A stretch of DNA of 33,507 nucleotides from an uncultured bacterium (GTDB taxonomy: Bacteria > Muiribacteriota > Ozemobacteria > Ozemobacterales > Ozemobacteraceae). Below, piece by piece: positions 8,631 through 17,243 of the stretch (positions within the stretch are counted from its first letter, which is position 1; the number at the start of each line of letters is the position of its first letter). The notes under the pieces are model-generated. The model was not told the origin of the DNA. It saw only the letters and a program-made list of their open reading frames with translations, and made no database searches. Where the stretch lies: the NCBI GenBank assembly GCA_900317935.1, contig ONIU01000027.1:1-33507 (forward strand). Reading direction: 5' to 3'. A program made the position numbers and the translations under genes.

Positions 8631-9743
8631 TTATTTATTTAACAATTCTAATTCTTTATCTAATAGTGTGTAACCTGATTTAATATTCTTTGCCAATGAA
8701 TACATCTGCTTAGCAGTTTCTTTATCTTTAGACGAATACATCAAAAGACCAAGATTCCTCAAAATATATCTTTGAAGCTTATGCTTTCGGTTTAGAGCAA
8801 ATGTATTTTTAAAAGCTTCTTCAGCAAGACGTCGCTGCCCCTGCTTCCAAAAGACCAAGGCCCTCATATTTCCTGTTGCAATCTTTAAATAATCAGCATA
8901 AGATTTTTTAAGTTCCACAGACTCTTTTTCCAATAATTCAAGAAAGTCTAAAGCAGTCTGAAAATCCTGATTTTTCCATGCATCTACAGCGAGAACATAA
9001 AGCCCGTTTAAATAATCAAAGCGCTTTTTGTTTAAATCTATGCCAGATTCAGTTAAATTAACCGCTAATGTCATATCAGTCTTAAGAAGAACATTTAATT
9101 TATTAAACATCTCAACATCTGTCTGAGCCTGATGTAAACTGATTAATGAATCAATATAGTAAACAGGTCCTTTAAAATCCTTCTCAGGAGAAAGTTCATC
9201 AGCATAACTGACCCACATATCACCTGACAGTGGGTAAAAAGATTCTTCTGGAAATATTGCAAAAGATGTATCTGTATATCGCTTTGCTGGATTCGGCCAA
9301 GCCTTTACACTTGCCTTAAGTCCTTCAGCAGTATTTTTATCCGTTGTCATTTTATCAATGGCATTATTAATACTTGTTTTGGGAATATCAAAAACAGCTT
9401 CTACAACAATAGAACCTTGAGATAGTTCATTTTTAGGTAAAACGGTAAACTTAATCTGTTCTGTTTTGCCTGCTTCTATCTTTTTTACGCTTTTTTGCTT
9501 TTTATCCACAGTCCAACCTTCAGGAAGAATAAGTTTGATACTGATATTGTTCAAATCCCCTATAATAGACTGTAATTCAACATTTAACCCCACAGACTTA
9601 CCCACAACAGGAGGTTCTTCCAAAGTTGCTTTGAGATTATACCATTGAGGAACCTGCATTGTTTCTGCGCTAACAGAAGAATTAAGCAAAACAGCAGTTA
9701 ATATAAAAAGAATTATAGAAAGACTCTTTATCAATCTTTTCAT
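8631..9743 (-). CDS. Secreted or anchored protein with beta-sandwich-like and TPR-like parts
   Basis: The protein has 370 residues with a clear signal peptide (MKRLIKSLSIILFILTAV..., cleavage near SSVSA). Residues about 30-125 resemble an extracellular beta-sandwich of NEW3 type (LPEGWTVDKK, then KIEAGKTEQIKFTV). Residues about 215-365 are helical and TPR-like (QDFQTALDFLELLEKE, GQRRLAEEAFKNTFALN). The likely location is the periplasm or cell surface. The start overlaps the stop of the TPR/TerB gene as ATGA, so the two are coupled. The function is unknown, probably protein contacts within an envelope complex. Confidence 0.75.
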   Translation of the reverse strand: MKRLIKSLSIILFILTAVLLNSSVSAETMQVPQWYNLKATLEEPPVVGKSVGLNVELQSIIGDLNNISIKLILPEGWTVDKKQKSVKKIEAGKTEQIKFTVLPKNELSQGSIVVEAVFDIPKTSINNAIDKMTTDKNTAEGLKASVKAWPNPAKRYTDTSFAIFPEESFYPLSGDMWVSYADELSPEKDFKGPVYYIDSLISLHQAQTDVEMFNKLNVLLKTDMTLAVNLTESGIDLNKKRFDYLNGLYVLAVDAWKNQDFQTALDFLELLEKESVELKKSYADYLKIATGNMRALVFWKQGQRRLAEEAFKNTFALNRKHKLQRYILRNLGLLMYSSKDKETAKQMYSLAKNIKSGYTLLDKELELLNK

Positions 9744-12424
9744 TTTTTAGCCTCTAACAACATAGCTTTAAACTCTTTTTCAGAAATTTTAAATAATTTG
9801 CTTGCTGCAATAAGAATCTTCTTTTCTGAATCGGCTAACACACCGTCTCTTAAAGCTGCTTTACATAAATTTCTAAATACTCTCTTAGGATTAAATTTTC
9901 CTTCAGGACCTTTATCCAATTTTCCACTGACAGCTATCTGTTTGGCAACATGATTGAACATTTTGCCATAATCGGAATCAGATATCTTCAGGAAGCCTTT
10001 TAAATTGTTAAGGAATTTCTTTTCCGGTTCCTCAATATCACCATCTCTCATAACTTCGAAGAGAACCAGCATAAAGAATTCCTGAACAGTTACCGGATTA
10101 ACCCCCTTAACAGGAGACTTATAATTATCACTTAAACCAACATTCTTTTGATTAGCATTTTTATTTGCTTCAGATGCAGGTTTTGAAGAGTCTGATTTAG
10201 TAGCCAATACAGGTTTCGGAGGTAAAGAAACATTCTTAGCTTCTTCCATCAATTCTGCAGTAGACATTGGTTTTAATAAAGTATCAGATTCAGAAGAAGA
10301 AACATCTATTTCTTTTGCCTTAGCCATAAGTTCAGCAGTAGACATAGGTTTTAAGATTGTTTCCGGTTCTTCAGAGGACATTTTCATTTTTTGGGATTCA
10401 GCCATCAATTCTGCCGTAGACATTGGCTTTAATGTCTGTTCAGAAGCAGATTCCAAAACTGGTTTTGCTTCAGCCATAAGTTCAGCAGTAGTTTTTGGTT
10501 TTAAAGAAGGTTCTTCTTCAACTTTATTTACAGGTGTTGAAGAAGCTTTACCATTTGCTGTAACAGGTTTTGGAGCAGGAATGTCATCCATGCCAGTCAG
10601 CATTGCATCTTCCGAAATTGGTTTAGGAGCTGGAATATCATCAACACCCATTAACAAATCATCTGTATCTGTTGCCGGTCCAGAAACTGGTTCTGAGATT
10701 GGAGCAGGTTTCGGAGGAACAGGTTCATTCATCATTACTGGTTTTGGAGCAGGAATGTCATCCATGCCAGTCAGCATTGCATCTTCCGAAATTGGTTTAG
10801 GAGCCGGAATGTCATCTATGCCACCCATTAACAAATCATCGGTATCTGTTGCTGGTTCAGAAACTGGTTCTGAAATTGGAGCAGGTTTCGGAGAAACAGG
10901 TTCATTCATCATTACTGGTTTTGGAGCTGGAATATCGTCCATTCCAGTCAACATTGCATCTTCTGAAATTGGCTTAGGAGCTGGAATATCATCAATGCCA
11001 CCCATTAACAAATCGTCGGTGTCTGAAGCTGATTCCGGTATTGGTGCAGGTTCAGAAACAGTCTGTTTACTAACGCTTACTGGCTTTGTAGCTGGAATAT
11101 CGTCCATACCAGTCAGCATTGATTCTTCAGATACAGGAGGCGGAGGTACCATATCATCATCTCCTCCTAAAAGAGCCTGCTCTTCCAATGCTTCATCCTT
11201 TTCTTCTTCAGTAGCTTCTTTTTCAATAGGTCCAGCTATAGGCTGAGAATAATCGCCATCTTCAGACACTTTATTTTCCATTTCTGCTATAGCAGCCTGA
11301 CTTGCAGCTTCAGCAGCTTTTCTATCTATTCTCTTTGCAGCTTCTAAGGCTTCTATTCTAGCTGCTTCATCAGCCTGTTGCTTTAAATCATCTTCAGAAG
11401 GAGTGTTTTCAACCAATTCATTAAGAGCTTTCCAAGTATCAAAATCAAGTGTATCGCCCAAGCGCTTAGAAGCTCTAGCTGCTCTGCTATGGCACCAACC
11501 AGCAACTTTCTTTTCTGCTGAAGTTTCCTTTGTTGATTCAAGAACTTCTTTCATATTATTCAAAGCCGCAGCATAAGCACCGTTATTAATACAGCTTTCT
11601 ATTATTTTTAACTTCTTCTGAAGCTTATAATCAGCAAAGTCACCGAATAAAGCAGTTTCTTTATCTGAATAAGAAGCTCTATCAAACCCCATTCTTTCAT
11701 AATAATTTTTCAAATGAGTCTGAGCAGAAGTAACATCTTGGTGAACAGCAGACAATCTAAGATTATAAACTTTCAGTTCATAATCCTCAGGATTTTTGTT
11801 TAATAACCATGCTGCACGCTTTACCAAGGCATTGCAGTAAAAGTTGTCTAGATCAATTGCCTTACAAAAGGCTGCCTGAGCCTTTTCTTCATCGCCATCT
11901 TTCTGGAAAAACACACCTAAATTACAATAAGCTTCTGGCGAAGTCGGTGCAAGTTCAATAGCTTTTTTATAACATTCGTAGGCTTCATCCATTTTGCCTT
12001 CTGTTCTATAGCAACGGCCCAACAAACCAAAAGCCCTATAAATATTTGGATTAGCTTCTAAAACAGCTTTATAGCATTCTATTGCCGTAGCATTTCTGCC
12101 TTTGAACTGAGCTTCAATAGCTTCAATAAACTTTCCGGTAACATCTATAGTTTCTTTTTTAAATACTGCTGTTTGATTGTCTCCCAAAGCATAATTAATT
12201 TCTATAATCTGACTTTTAGAGAGCTCTTCTATATTATCCTTGGAAATATCTGCAGAAGTCTGTTCTTTACCGCTCAAAAAAGAATATAGTTTAAGGTTAT
12301 TGCTTTTGGAATCAGCTAAAAGACTTATGTTATCATAAAGCAGATAGCCCCATACGGCTTCAAACACATCAAAATTTACTTTAAAAACTCCATCTTGAAC
12401 AGTAACTTTTGCAGAAGTTTTCAT
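9740..12424 (-). CDS. TPR protein with repeat linker and C-terminal TerB-like domain
   Basis: The protein has 894 residues and no signal peptide. Residues about 80-210 hold TPR units (RAFGLLGRCYRTEGKMDEAY, YCNLGVFFQKDGDEEKA). A helical stretch is followed by a Pro/Ala/Asp-rich linker (about 415-640) with recurring blocks around AMLTGMDDIPAPKP and DTDDLLMGGIDDIPAPKP. Next come four copies of a shorter motif, LKP(M/K)(S/T)TAELMAEA-like (about 641-730). The C-terminus (about 771-894) has two TerB-like helical halves with DGDIEEPEKKFL and DGVLADSEKKIL. TerB domains are acidic helical modules linked to tellurite-resistance and stress complexes. GGAGAG precedes the ATG at good spacing. It is probably a cytoplasmic scaffold; no enzyme motif was seen. 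Confidence 0.8.
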   Translation of the reverse strand: MKTSAKVTVQDGVFKVNFDVFEAVWGYLLYDNISLLADSKSNNLKLYSFLSGKEQTSADISKDNIEELSKSQIIEINYALGDNQTAVFKKETIDVTGKFIEAIEAQFKGRNATAIECYKAVLEANPNIYRAFGLLGRCYRTEGKMDEAYECYKKAIELAPTSPEAYCNLGVFFQKDGDEEKAQAAFCKAIDLDNFYCNALVKRAAWLLNKNPEDYELKVYNLRLSAVHQDVTSAQTHLKNYYERMGFDRASYSDKETALFGDFADYKLQKKLKIIESCINNGAYAAALNNMKEVLESTKETSAEKKVAGWCHSRAARASKRLGDTLDFDTWKALNELVENTPSEDDLKQQADEAARIEALEAAKRIDRKAAEAASQAAIAEMENKVSEDGDYSQPIAGPIEKEATEEEKDEALEEQALLGGDDDMVPPPPVSEESMLTGMDDIPATKPVSVSKQTVSEPAPIPESASDTDDLLMGGIDDIPAPKPISEDAMLTGMDDIPAPKPVMMNEPVSPKPAPISEPVSEPATDTDDLLMGGIDDIPAPKPISEDAMLTGMDDIPAPKPVMMNEPVPPKPAPISEPVSGPATDTDDLLMGVDDIPAPKPISEDAMLTGMDDIPAPKPVTANGKASSTPVNKVEEEPSLKPKTTAELMAEAKPVLESASEQTLKPMSTAELMAESQKMKMSSEEPETILKPMSTAELMAKAKEIDVSSSESDTLLKPMSTAELMEEAKNVSLPPKPVLATKSDSSKPASEANKNANQKNVGLSDNYKSPVKGVNPVTVQEFFMLVLFEVMRDGDIEEPEKKFLNNLKGFLKISDSDYGKMFNHVAKQIAVSGKLDKGPEGKFNPKRVFRNLCKAALRDGVLADSEKKILIAASKLFKISEKEFKAMLLEAKK

Positions 12425-12443
12425 TGGTCACTCTCCTAATATT

Positions 12444-12926
12444 TTATTCTAAGACTGGTGGAAAAGCAGAAACTTCGTTACGATATTTCTGAAATGATTT
12501 TATTCCCAAAATTGAGTTATTATATCTTTCTACATGAATCTCAAGATTTCTATCAGGTATAGTACAATCTTCATTATTGTATCTATAACTAATTAAAGCA
12601 TCTACCAATATCTCAGCTTCTTCTTCATCTTTAATAAATCTAACACCAATATTGTTTATAGAAAAATTTACACTTTCAACTTTATCGAGGAAATTTTCTA
12701 AATTTTTAAGAAAATCAGGACTACTAACTTCAACATCACTAGAAACCAGGTTTTTTGCCCTAACTTTATCTTTACTATTTACGGCAGTAGCAAAAGCATA
12801 AACTACATCAGCAAATTCCTGCTGTTGTGGGGTAAGAACTATGCCGTTGTCCCCTCCACCACCACCGCCGCAGCCAGTGAGAGCCAAACAAAAGATTGAG
12901 ATTAGTAGAATGTATATGTATTTCAT
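12444..12926 (-). CDS. Lipoprotein of unknown function
   Basis: This 160-residue protein has a type II signal peptide: a hydrophobic core and lipobox LTGC with Cys19, followed by a run of six glycines, so it should be lipid-anchored. The mature part (VVYAFATAVNSKDKVRAKNLVS...) has the helix-plus-sheet look of NTF2-like or SnoaL-like small domains, which is inference only. It starts the operon with the TPR/TerB gene 19 bases downstream. No Shine-Dalgarno is visible before the ATG. The upstream gap carries a palindromic element. Confidence 0.75.
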   Translation of the reverse strand: MKYIYILLISIFCLALTGCGGGGGGDNGIVLTPQQQEFADVVYAFATAVNSKDKVRAKNLVSSDVEVSSPDFLKNLENFLDKVESVNFSINNIGVRFIKDEEEAEILVDALISYRYNNEDCTIPDRNLEIHVERYNNSILGIKSFQKYRNEVSAFPPVLE

Positions 12927-12992
12927 TTTTTAAGGGTATAGAGTATAGGGATTAAAGAGGAGGGAAAAGAGCTTAGAGCACAGAGTGTAGAG

Positions 12993-13137
12993 AAAAGACC
13001 CCCTCAGTCTGCCATGCAGACAGCTCCCCCAAACGCTAGCGTTGGGGGCGCATCTTTGTGCATTAACAAGAACTGCCCCCAATCGACAGATTTGGGGGAA
13101 GTGTCTTTGGTATAACCAAAGACGAAAGGGGTCTTTT
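12993..13137. repeat. Compound palindromic element with perfect terminal inverted repeats
   Basis: The element is bounded by AAAAGACCCC (12993-13002) and its exact complement GGGGTCTTTT (13128-13137). Inside are four hairpins: GTCTGC-CAT-GCAGAC (13007-13021); CCCCC(A)AACGCTAGCGTTGGGGG (13026-13048); CCCCCAA/TTGGGGG (13076-13098); and GTCTTTGGT-ATA-ACCAAAGAC (13103-13123). It is much richer in G+C than its surroundings and lies between the aldolase stop and the lipoprotein gene. It has no coding capacity. The layout is that of a MITE or REP-like non-autonomous element, or a folded RNA. Similar blocks seem familiar to me from gut Firmicutes genomes, which I cannot verify here. Confidence 0.75.
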
Positions 13138-13153
13138 ATCGATAAAAAGAGGC

Positions 13154-14122
13154 TTATGCTTTTCCAGCACAACCAAGAACGTCTCTTAGTTTATGGCGAA
13201 CAAGTTCTTTGATGTTAGCACGAGCTGGTTTGAGATATTCGCGTGGGTCGAATTTATCTGGATGAGCATCGAAGAATTCTCTGATTGTTCCAGTCATAGC
13301 AAGGCGGAGGTCAGAGTCGATGTTGATCTTGCAGACTGCTAATTCAGCAGCTTTTCTGAGTTGTTCTTCTGGAACACCGATAGCATTAGGCATTTTACCG
13401 CCATGAGAATTGATCATTTCAACAAAGTTCTGTGGAACAGAAGAAGAACCGTGAAGAACTATCGGGAAACCAGGCAAACGTTTCATAACTTCTTCTAAGA
13501 TGTCGAAACGCAGTGGAGGTGGAACCAATATGCCTTTTTCATTTCTAGTGCACTGTTCCGGAGTGAACTTATAAGCACCGTGGCTTGTTCCAATAGCGAT
13601 TGCCAAAGAGTCACAACCAGTCTTAGAAACAAATTCTTCAACTTCTTCTGGTCTTGTATAAGAAGAATCAGCAGCAGAAACCTTAACATCGTCTTCGATA
13701 CCGGCAAGGCTACCCAATTCAGCTTCAACTACAACACCGTGATCATGAGCATATTCAACAACCTTTTTGGTGATTTCAATATTTTCAGCAAATGGTTTAG
13801 AAGAAGCGTCTATCATAACAGAAGTGAAACCGCCGTCAATGCAGCTCTTACAGGTTTCAAAATCTGGACCGTGGTCAAGATGAAGAACTACAGGAATATC
13901 TGGACATTCTTTAACAGCTGCTTCAACAAGCTTTACTAAATAAGTGTGATTAGCATAAGCTCTAGCACCTTTAGAAACCTGCAATATTACAGGAGCTTTT
14001 TCTTCTTTACAAGCTTCAGTAATACCCTGGACGATTTCCATGTTGTTTACGTTGAATGCACCAATTGCATAATGACCTTCATAGGCCTTTTTAAACATAT
14101 CTTTTGAGGTTACTAATGGCAT
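13154..14122 (-). CDS. fba: Class II fructose-bisphosphate aldolase
   Basis: This 322-residue zinc enzyme of glycolysis and gluconeogenesis converts fructose 1,6-bisphosphate to dihydroxyacetone phosphate and glyceraldehyde 3-phosphate in the cytoplasm. Seen: VVLHLDHG with catalytic Asp83 and zinc ligand His84; VVEAELG with Glu135; GTSHGAYK with His181; IVLHGSSSVP with His224; and the phosphate-binding NIDSD (267-271). I chose ATG at 14122, because GGAGG lies 10 bases upstream; the longer frame to 14173 adds a non-homologous head. It is monocistronic, with its own promoter. A sedoheptulose-bisphosphate or tagatose-bisphosphate activity cannot be excluded by sequence alone. Confidence 0.96.
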   Translation of the reverse strand: MPLVTSKDMFKKAYEGHYAIGAFNVNNMEIVQGITEACKEEKAPVILQVSKGARAYANHTYLVKLVEAAVKECPDIPVVLHLDHGPDFETCKSCIDGGFTSVMIDASSKPFAENIEITKKVVEYAHDHGVVVEAELGSLAGIEDDVKVSAADSSYTRPEEVEEFVSKTGCDSLAIAIGTSHGAYKFTPEQCTRNEKGILVPPPLRFDILEEVMKRLPGFPIVLHGSSSVPQNFVEMINSHGGKMPNAIGVPEEQLRKAAELAVCKINIDSDLRLAMTGTIREFFDAHPDKFDPREYLKPARANIKELVRHKLRDVLGCAGKA

Positions 14123-14202
14123 ATTATATTGCCCTCCATAAAAAAACTTTGATGATTGCTGAAAAAACAACAAACAGCCTCATCTGATATTACACTTTTA
14201 AG

Positions 14203-14231
14203 ATTCTATCAATTTCGCAAATAATTGTCAA
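14203..14231 (-). promoter_or_regulatory. Promoter of fba
   Basis: The minus strand holds TTGACA (14231-14226), 17 bases, TAGAAT (14208-14203): 6 of 6 and 5 of 6 positions match. It lies just after the stop of the metallo-hydrolase gene. The predicted start is near 14196, giving a leader of about 74 bases. Confidence 0.7.
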
Positions 14232-14238
14232 AATCAGA

Positions 14239-14994
14239 TTACTTTTCAAACTTTCTAATTCTGACAATGCTTTCAGGAACTTCAATACTTTCTATGGATT
14301 TCTGATCTGTTCCCATAGTGTGATACGGATACAAATACTTAGCTTTTATACTTTTTGCCAAATCTTCAAACATTGCTTTATCCATAGTATAAGGCAGATT
14401 ATAAGGCAAAAAAGCTACATCAATGTTTTGAAGTCCTTTAAGTTCAGGTACATTTTCTGTATCTCCAGCAAAATAGAATCTTAGACCATCTATTCCTAAA
14501 ATATAACCGTTTCCTCTTCCCTTTGGATGGAAAGGATTTTTGCCGTCTCTGAGGTGCTGGATATTATAAGCTGGAACAGCTTCAATTTTTACAACATCAA
14601 CAGTATTTGTTTCACCATTTGCCAAAACAACTACATTAGCATTTTTTCCAAAGTCTTTAGCTACAGTTTCAGTTGTAACAATAGTGGTATCTGGCTTTGA
14701 AAGCTTTTTAATCAAATCTTTGTCATAATGGTCAAAATGTTCATGAGTAACGAAAATTACATCAGCTTTCGGTAGTTTTGAATAATCACCAGTTTCGCTC
14801 CATGGGTCTATATAATAAACCTTATCTTTGTTTTCAAGCATCAAAGATGCATGTCCAATAAAGGTAACCTGAATATCAGAAGTAGCACCTTTAATAGTTT
14901 CTTTTTTCATAGTCATATCAATATCTTTCTGACCAGAAGCCATACAAAGAGAATTTATCAGACAAAGAGCCGCACAAACCAATAAAAATTTCAT
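14239..14994 (-). CDS. Secreted metallo-beta-lactamase-fold hydrolase (UlaG/UPF0173-like)
   Basis: The protein has 251 residues. A signal peptide (MKFLLVCAALCLINSLCMA) is followed by a metallo-beta-lactamase fold: VTFIGHASLML, then FVTHEHFDHYDKDL with the metal motif His84-x-His86-x-Asp88-His89, then YFAGDTEN (Asp of the fourth motif) and YPYHTMGT near the end. The arrangement resembles the UlaG/UPF0173 branch, whose members are phosphoesterases, lactonases or of unknown role; here the enzyme is exported. I chose ATG at 14994, because GGAGG precedes it; the in-frame TTG at 15006 has no such site. The substrate is unknown. Confidence 0.85.
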   Translation of the reverse strand: MKFLLVCAALCLINSLCMASGQKDIDMTMKKETIKGATSDIQVTFIGHASLMLENKDKVYYIDPWSETGDYSKLPKADVIFVTHEHFDHYDKDLIKKLSKPDTTIVTTETVAKDFGKNANVVVLANGETNTVDVVKIEAVPAYNIQHLRDGKNPFHPKGRGNGYILGIDGLRFYFAGDTENVPELKGLQNIDVAFLPYNLPYTMDKAMFEDLAKSIKAKYLYPYHTMGTDQKSIESIEVPESIVRIRKFEK

Positions 14995-15107
14995 TTTTCC
15001 CTCCAAAAAATAATCAAAGAGTTAACATATAATTTTATACGAAATTATCACTGAATAATAGATTTTTTTAAAATACCTAAATAAGTTTTTAATGACTATG
15101 ATGACTG

Positions 15108-15932
15108 TCATTTCTTTAGAGGTATGATACCGGGAAAATTGTCTGACTGAGTGCTATAGTCTTTTAAATCTATGGGTTTTGGGAAGATGTCAGGCGAGAC
15201 ACTAGAATCCTTTGTGACATCCATGCTTTTGCCAATATACCTGACGCCATATAAGCCTTTATAGACATAAACTTCCAGTTTTGGTTCGTCATAAAAAAAT
15301 ATTATTGGGTTTTCTGAGTTTTGACTGTATGGGTTTGGCTCGTATTTAGACAATTTCTTAACTTTATCAAATACCGACCCGGAAACTTCAATACTATGTC
15401 GTCCACAAATGTCAGGTTTCACATCCAAGTAATAAATCTTAGTCTTATATTCTTTATTTGTTGTGGTTGTTCTTCCGCTATATATCTTCGAAACATGTTT
15501 TTCGCCTTTGGAAAAATCTAAAACACTATTGGTACAATTTATGATAATAGCACTCCATACTACCGATGATGTGTAAAGAAACAAAATAACAACGGGAATA
15601 AGCAGAAATTTTGCATTTTTCGCTTCAGAACTGGCATTATACATTTCTTTACCGACTACAAATAAGGTTAAAACAAATATGATTACTGTGTAGATAGCCG
15701 CAATAAAACCAATTTTACTATTACAAAAACTATCAATATAGTTAGCAGTAAATATCCAATCAGATATAAACAAATAAGCAAGAGAAAAGACAAAAGACAA
15801 AACGCTGATTATAGAAATTAACGGAAAGTTCTTAATGAAAAGCCTGTTATAACTTTTATCTTTCCTTAAAGGGCAAAAGTACGCATCAGAAAGACAAAAT
15901 AAAACGACATGTGTAACTAATGCAGTTTCCAT
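15108..15932 (-). CDS. Membrane protein of unknown function
   Basis: The protein has 274 residues with three strong membrane segments (about 37-57, 72-93, 105-130), a weaker hydrophobic N-terminus, and a soluble C-terminal half that includes KEYKTKIYYLDVKPD and NPIIFFYDEPKLEVYVYKGLYGVRYIG. The C-terminal part is rich in short beta strands. I recognise no family. It has the same general design (membrane segments plus a small beta-rich tail) as the 202-residue protein at 28187. No clear Shine-Dalgarno was seen. It is transcribed divergently from the SH3/NlpC gene. Confidence 0.65.
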   Translation of the reverse strand: METALVTHVVLFCLSDAYFCPLRKDKSYNRLFIKNFPLISIISVLSFVFSLAYLFISDWIFTANYIDSFCNSKIGFIAAIYTVIIFVLTLFVVGKEMYNASSEAKNAKFLLIPVVILFLYTSSVVWSAIIINCTNSVLDFSKGEKHVSKIYSGRTTTTNKEYKTKIYYLDVKPDICGRHSIEVSGSVFDKVKKLSKYEPNPYSQNSENPIIFFYDEPKLEVYVYKGLYGVRYIGKSMDVTKDSSVSPDIFPKPIDLKDYSTQSDNFPGIIPLKK

Positions 15933-15984
15933 AAATATATTATTCTAATTAATGGTTTGGAGTTTTTCCATATTTATTCATATA

Positions 15985-16013
15985 ATTATAGATAAAAACA
16001 ATTAGTTAATCAA
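15985..16013 (-). promoter_or_regulatory. Promoter of the 15932 membrane-protein gene
   Basis: The minus strand holds TTGATT (16013-16008), 17 bases, TATAAT (15990-15985). The -35 matches 4 of 6 positions, the -10 is perfect and the spacing is ideal. The predicted start is near 15978, with a 45-base leader. Confidence 0.5.
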
Positions 16014-16097
16014 TTATATAGTTTTTGAATTCTGATAATGCCCATAAGCCGCAAATAAAGCTTTTTAAACATTGATTATATTTGTTGTCTCAGTACA

Positions 16098-16126
16098 TTG
16101 ACAGCTAGTTTAATATAAATTAAAAT
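16098..16126 (+). promoter_or_regulatory. Promoter of the SH3/pseudopilin operon
   Basis: TTGACA (16098-16103), 17 bases, TAAAAT (16121-16126): a perfect -35 and 5 of 6 in the -10. The start is expected near 16133, about 40 bases before the GTG start at 16173. The genes that follow to 22017 are closely spaced and lack other obvious promoters. Confidence 0.65.
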
Positions 16127-16172
16127 TAATAGAATAGGGGATTAATTTGTTGTTGCAAAAAAGGAGAATATT

Positions 16173-17231
16173 GTGAAAAAGATTGCGTTTTGGGTAATGT
16201 TCTTTTGTATTATCTGTATCACGGCAGAATCAGCTCTGCCAAGCTTCAATAATTCAGCTACAAAAGCAAGAGTCAATCCAGCTGTTAGTGGTGAAGTAAA
16301 CTCTATTCCTGCAGAAAGCAAAGATACCACAGGAAATCTTGGCCCATCAGATTCCACTACCCAAATAGCTTCTCCAACAGCAGAAGCTAGTCTGGCAAAT
16401 CTTCCTAATGGAAAAGCATATATTGGCGTCACCTCTTTTTTATCTTTAAGAGACGAACCCTTTGGAACAGTCCTTGCCCGCTTATATAATAATGAAGAAG
16501 TGCTTATAGTTAACCGCAAGGGCGATTGGTATGAAATAGAAAGCGACAAAGGTAGCGGTTGGATTTATGGAAAGTGTGTTTTTGCAACTCCAAATTCAAA
16601 TCCAAGCACTGCAGCCTCAGATACTGCTGATATTTCTAATGCTGACGACAGCAATATAAGCAATGCAAGCGGAACCTACAGTTACGTTACTTTTAATAAT
16701 CCAGGGGAATACAAGCAGACTACAAGCAAAACTGCTTCTTCTGAAAGCCAGAAAACAAAAACTCAAAAGACTACAACAGCTAAGAAAACTACAGATACCA
16801 AAAAATCCAGTGGTTCTCTCCAAAGCAAAATTGTTCAAACAGCAAAAGATATTGTAAAGAAATATTCTAAAAAAGGCTCTTTCCCTTATGCTCCTGGCCT
16901 AAAAGGTGGTGTTTTAGGCTGTGCACATGTTGCAACTACCGTCTTAAAGAAAGCCGGTGCTATAAAATCAATTAGTTATGGCTGTAAGCAAACCATAGGT
17001 CTCTTACAAAAAGCTGGATGGAAAAAGACAAAAGTTCCTCCTTATAAAGCCGGCGACGTTATTTTCTGGACACAAACAGACAAGAAAAAGAGCAAAGGCC
17101 CGACTCATGTAGGTATTATCATGGAAAGCGGAAACAATGTTCAAGCTATGAGCAACTCTTCCAGCCAGAAAAGACCAAGATACCACAAAGCAAATTATGC
17201 TAAAGTTTATTGTGTAATGCGCAAGGCATAA
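16173..17231 (+). CDS. Secreted SH3 and NlpC/P60-like peptidoglycan hydrolase
   Basis: The protein has 352 residues and starts with GTG; AAGGAG lies 6 bases upstream. In order: a signal peptide (about 1-20), a Ser/Thr/Ala-rich segment, a bacterial SH3 domain (about 85-135, FLSLRDEPFGTVLARL and GSGWIYGKCVF), a Lys/Thr/Ser-rich linker (about 170-215), and a C-terminal cysteine-peptidase-like domain. That domain shows GCAHVATTVLKKAG (candidate nucleophile Cys250) and GDVIFW followed by THVGIIM (candidate His312), the Cys/His order of NlpC/P60 and CHAP enzymes. The inferred role is cutting peptide stems of the wall. It is the first gene of an operon that continues into pseudopilins, so a role in letting a fibre pass the wall is possible. 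Confidence 0.8.
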   Translation: MKKIAFWVMFFCIICITAESALPSFNNSATKARVNPAVSGEVNSIPAESKDTTGNLGPSDSTTQIASPTAEASLANLPNGKAYIGVTSFLSLRDEPFGTVLARLYNNEEVLIVNRKGDWYEIESDKGSGWIYGKCVFATPNSNPSTAASDTADISNADDSNISNASGTYSYVTFNNPGEYKQTTSKTASSESQKTKTQKTTTAKKTTDTKKSSGSLQSKIVQTAKDIVKKYSKKGSFPYAPGLKGGVLGCAHVATTVLKKAGAIKSISYGCKQTIGLLQKAGWKKTKVPPYKAGDVIFWTQTDKKKSKGPTHVGIIMESGNNVQAMSNSSSQKRPRYHKANYAKVYCVMRKA

Positions 17232-17243
17232 TAAGGAAAATAT

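Noticed and set aside
10581..11246. 221-residue plus-strand frame with SSMPVSIASSEIG repeats
   Set aside because: It is the mirror of the repeated linker in the TPR/TerB gene; the regularity comes from the repeats on the other strand.
12930..13172. 80-residue minus-strand reading frame
   Set aside because: It runs through the palindromic element and overlaps the end of fba; its composition is not protein-like and it has no ribosome site.
14123..14132. TATAAT immediately before the fba ATG
   Set aside because: A start from it would remove the GGAGG ribosome site; the TTGACA/TAGAAT promoter further upstream is better.
13154..14173. Longer start of fba at 14173
   Set aside because: The extra 17 residues do not fit the aldolase family, and the ribosome site lies between that start and the ATG at 14122.
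16142..16549. Minus-strand 135-residue frame
   Set aside because: It is opposite the signal peptide and SH3 part of the NlpC-like gene, which has the better start and domains.
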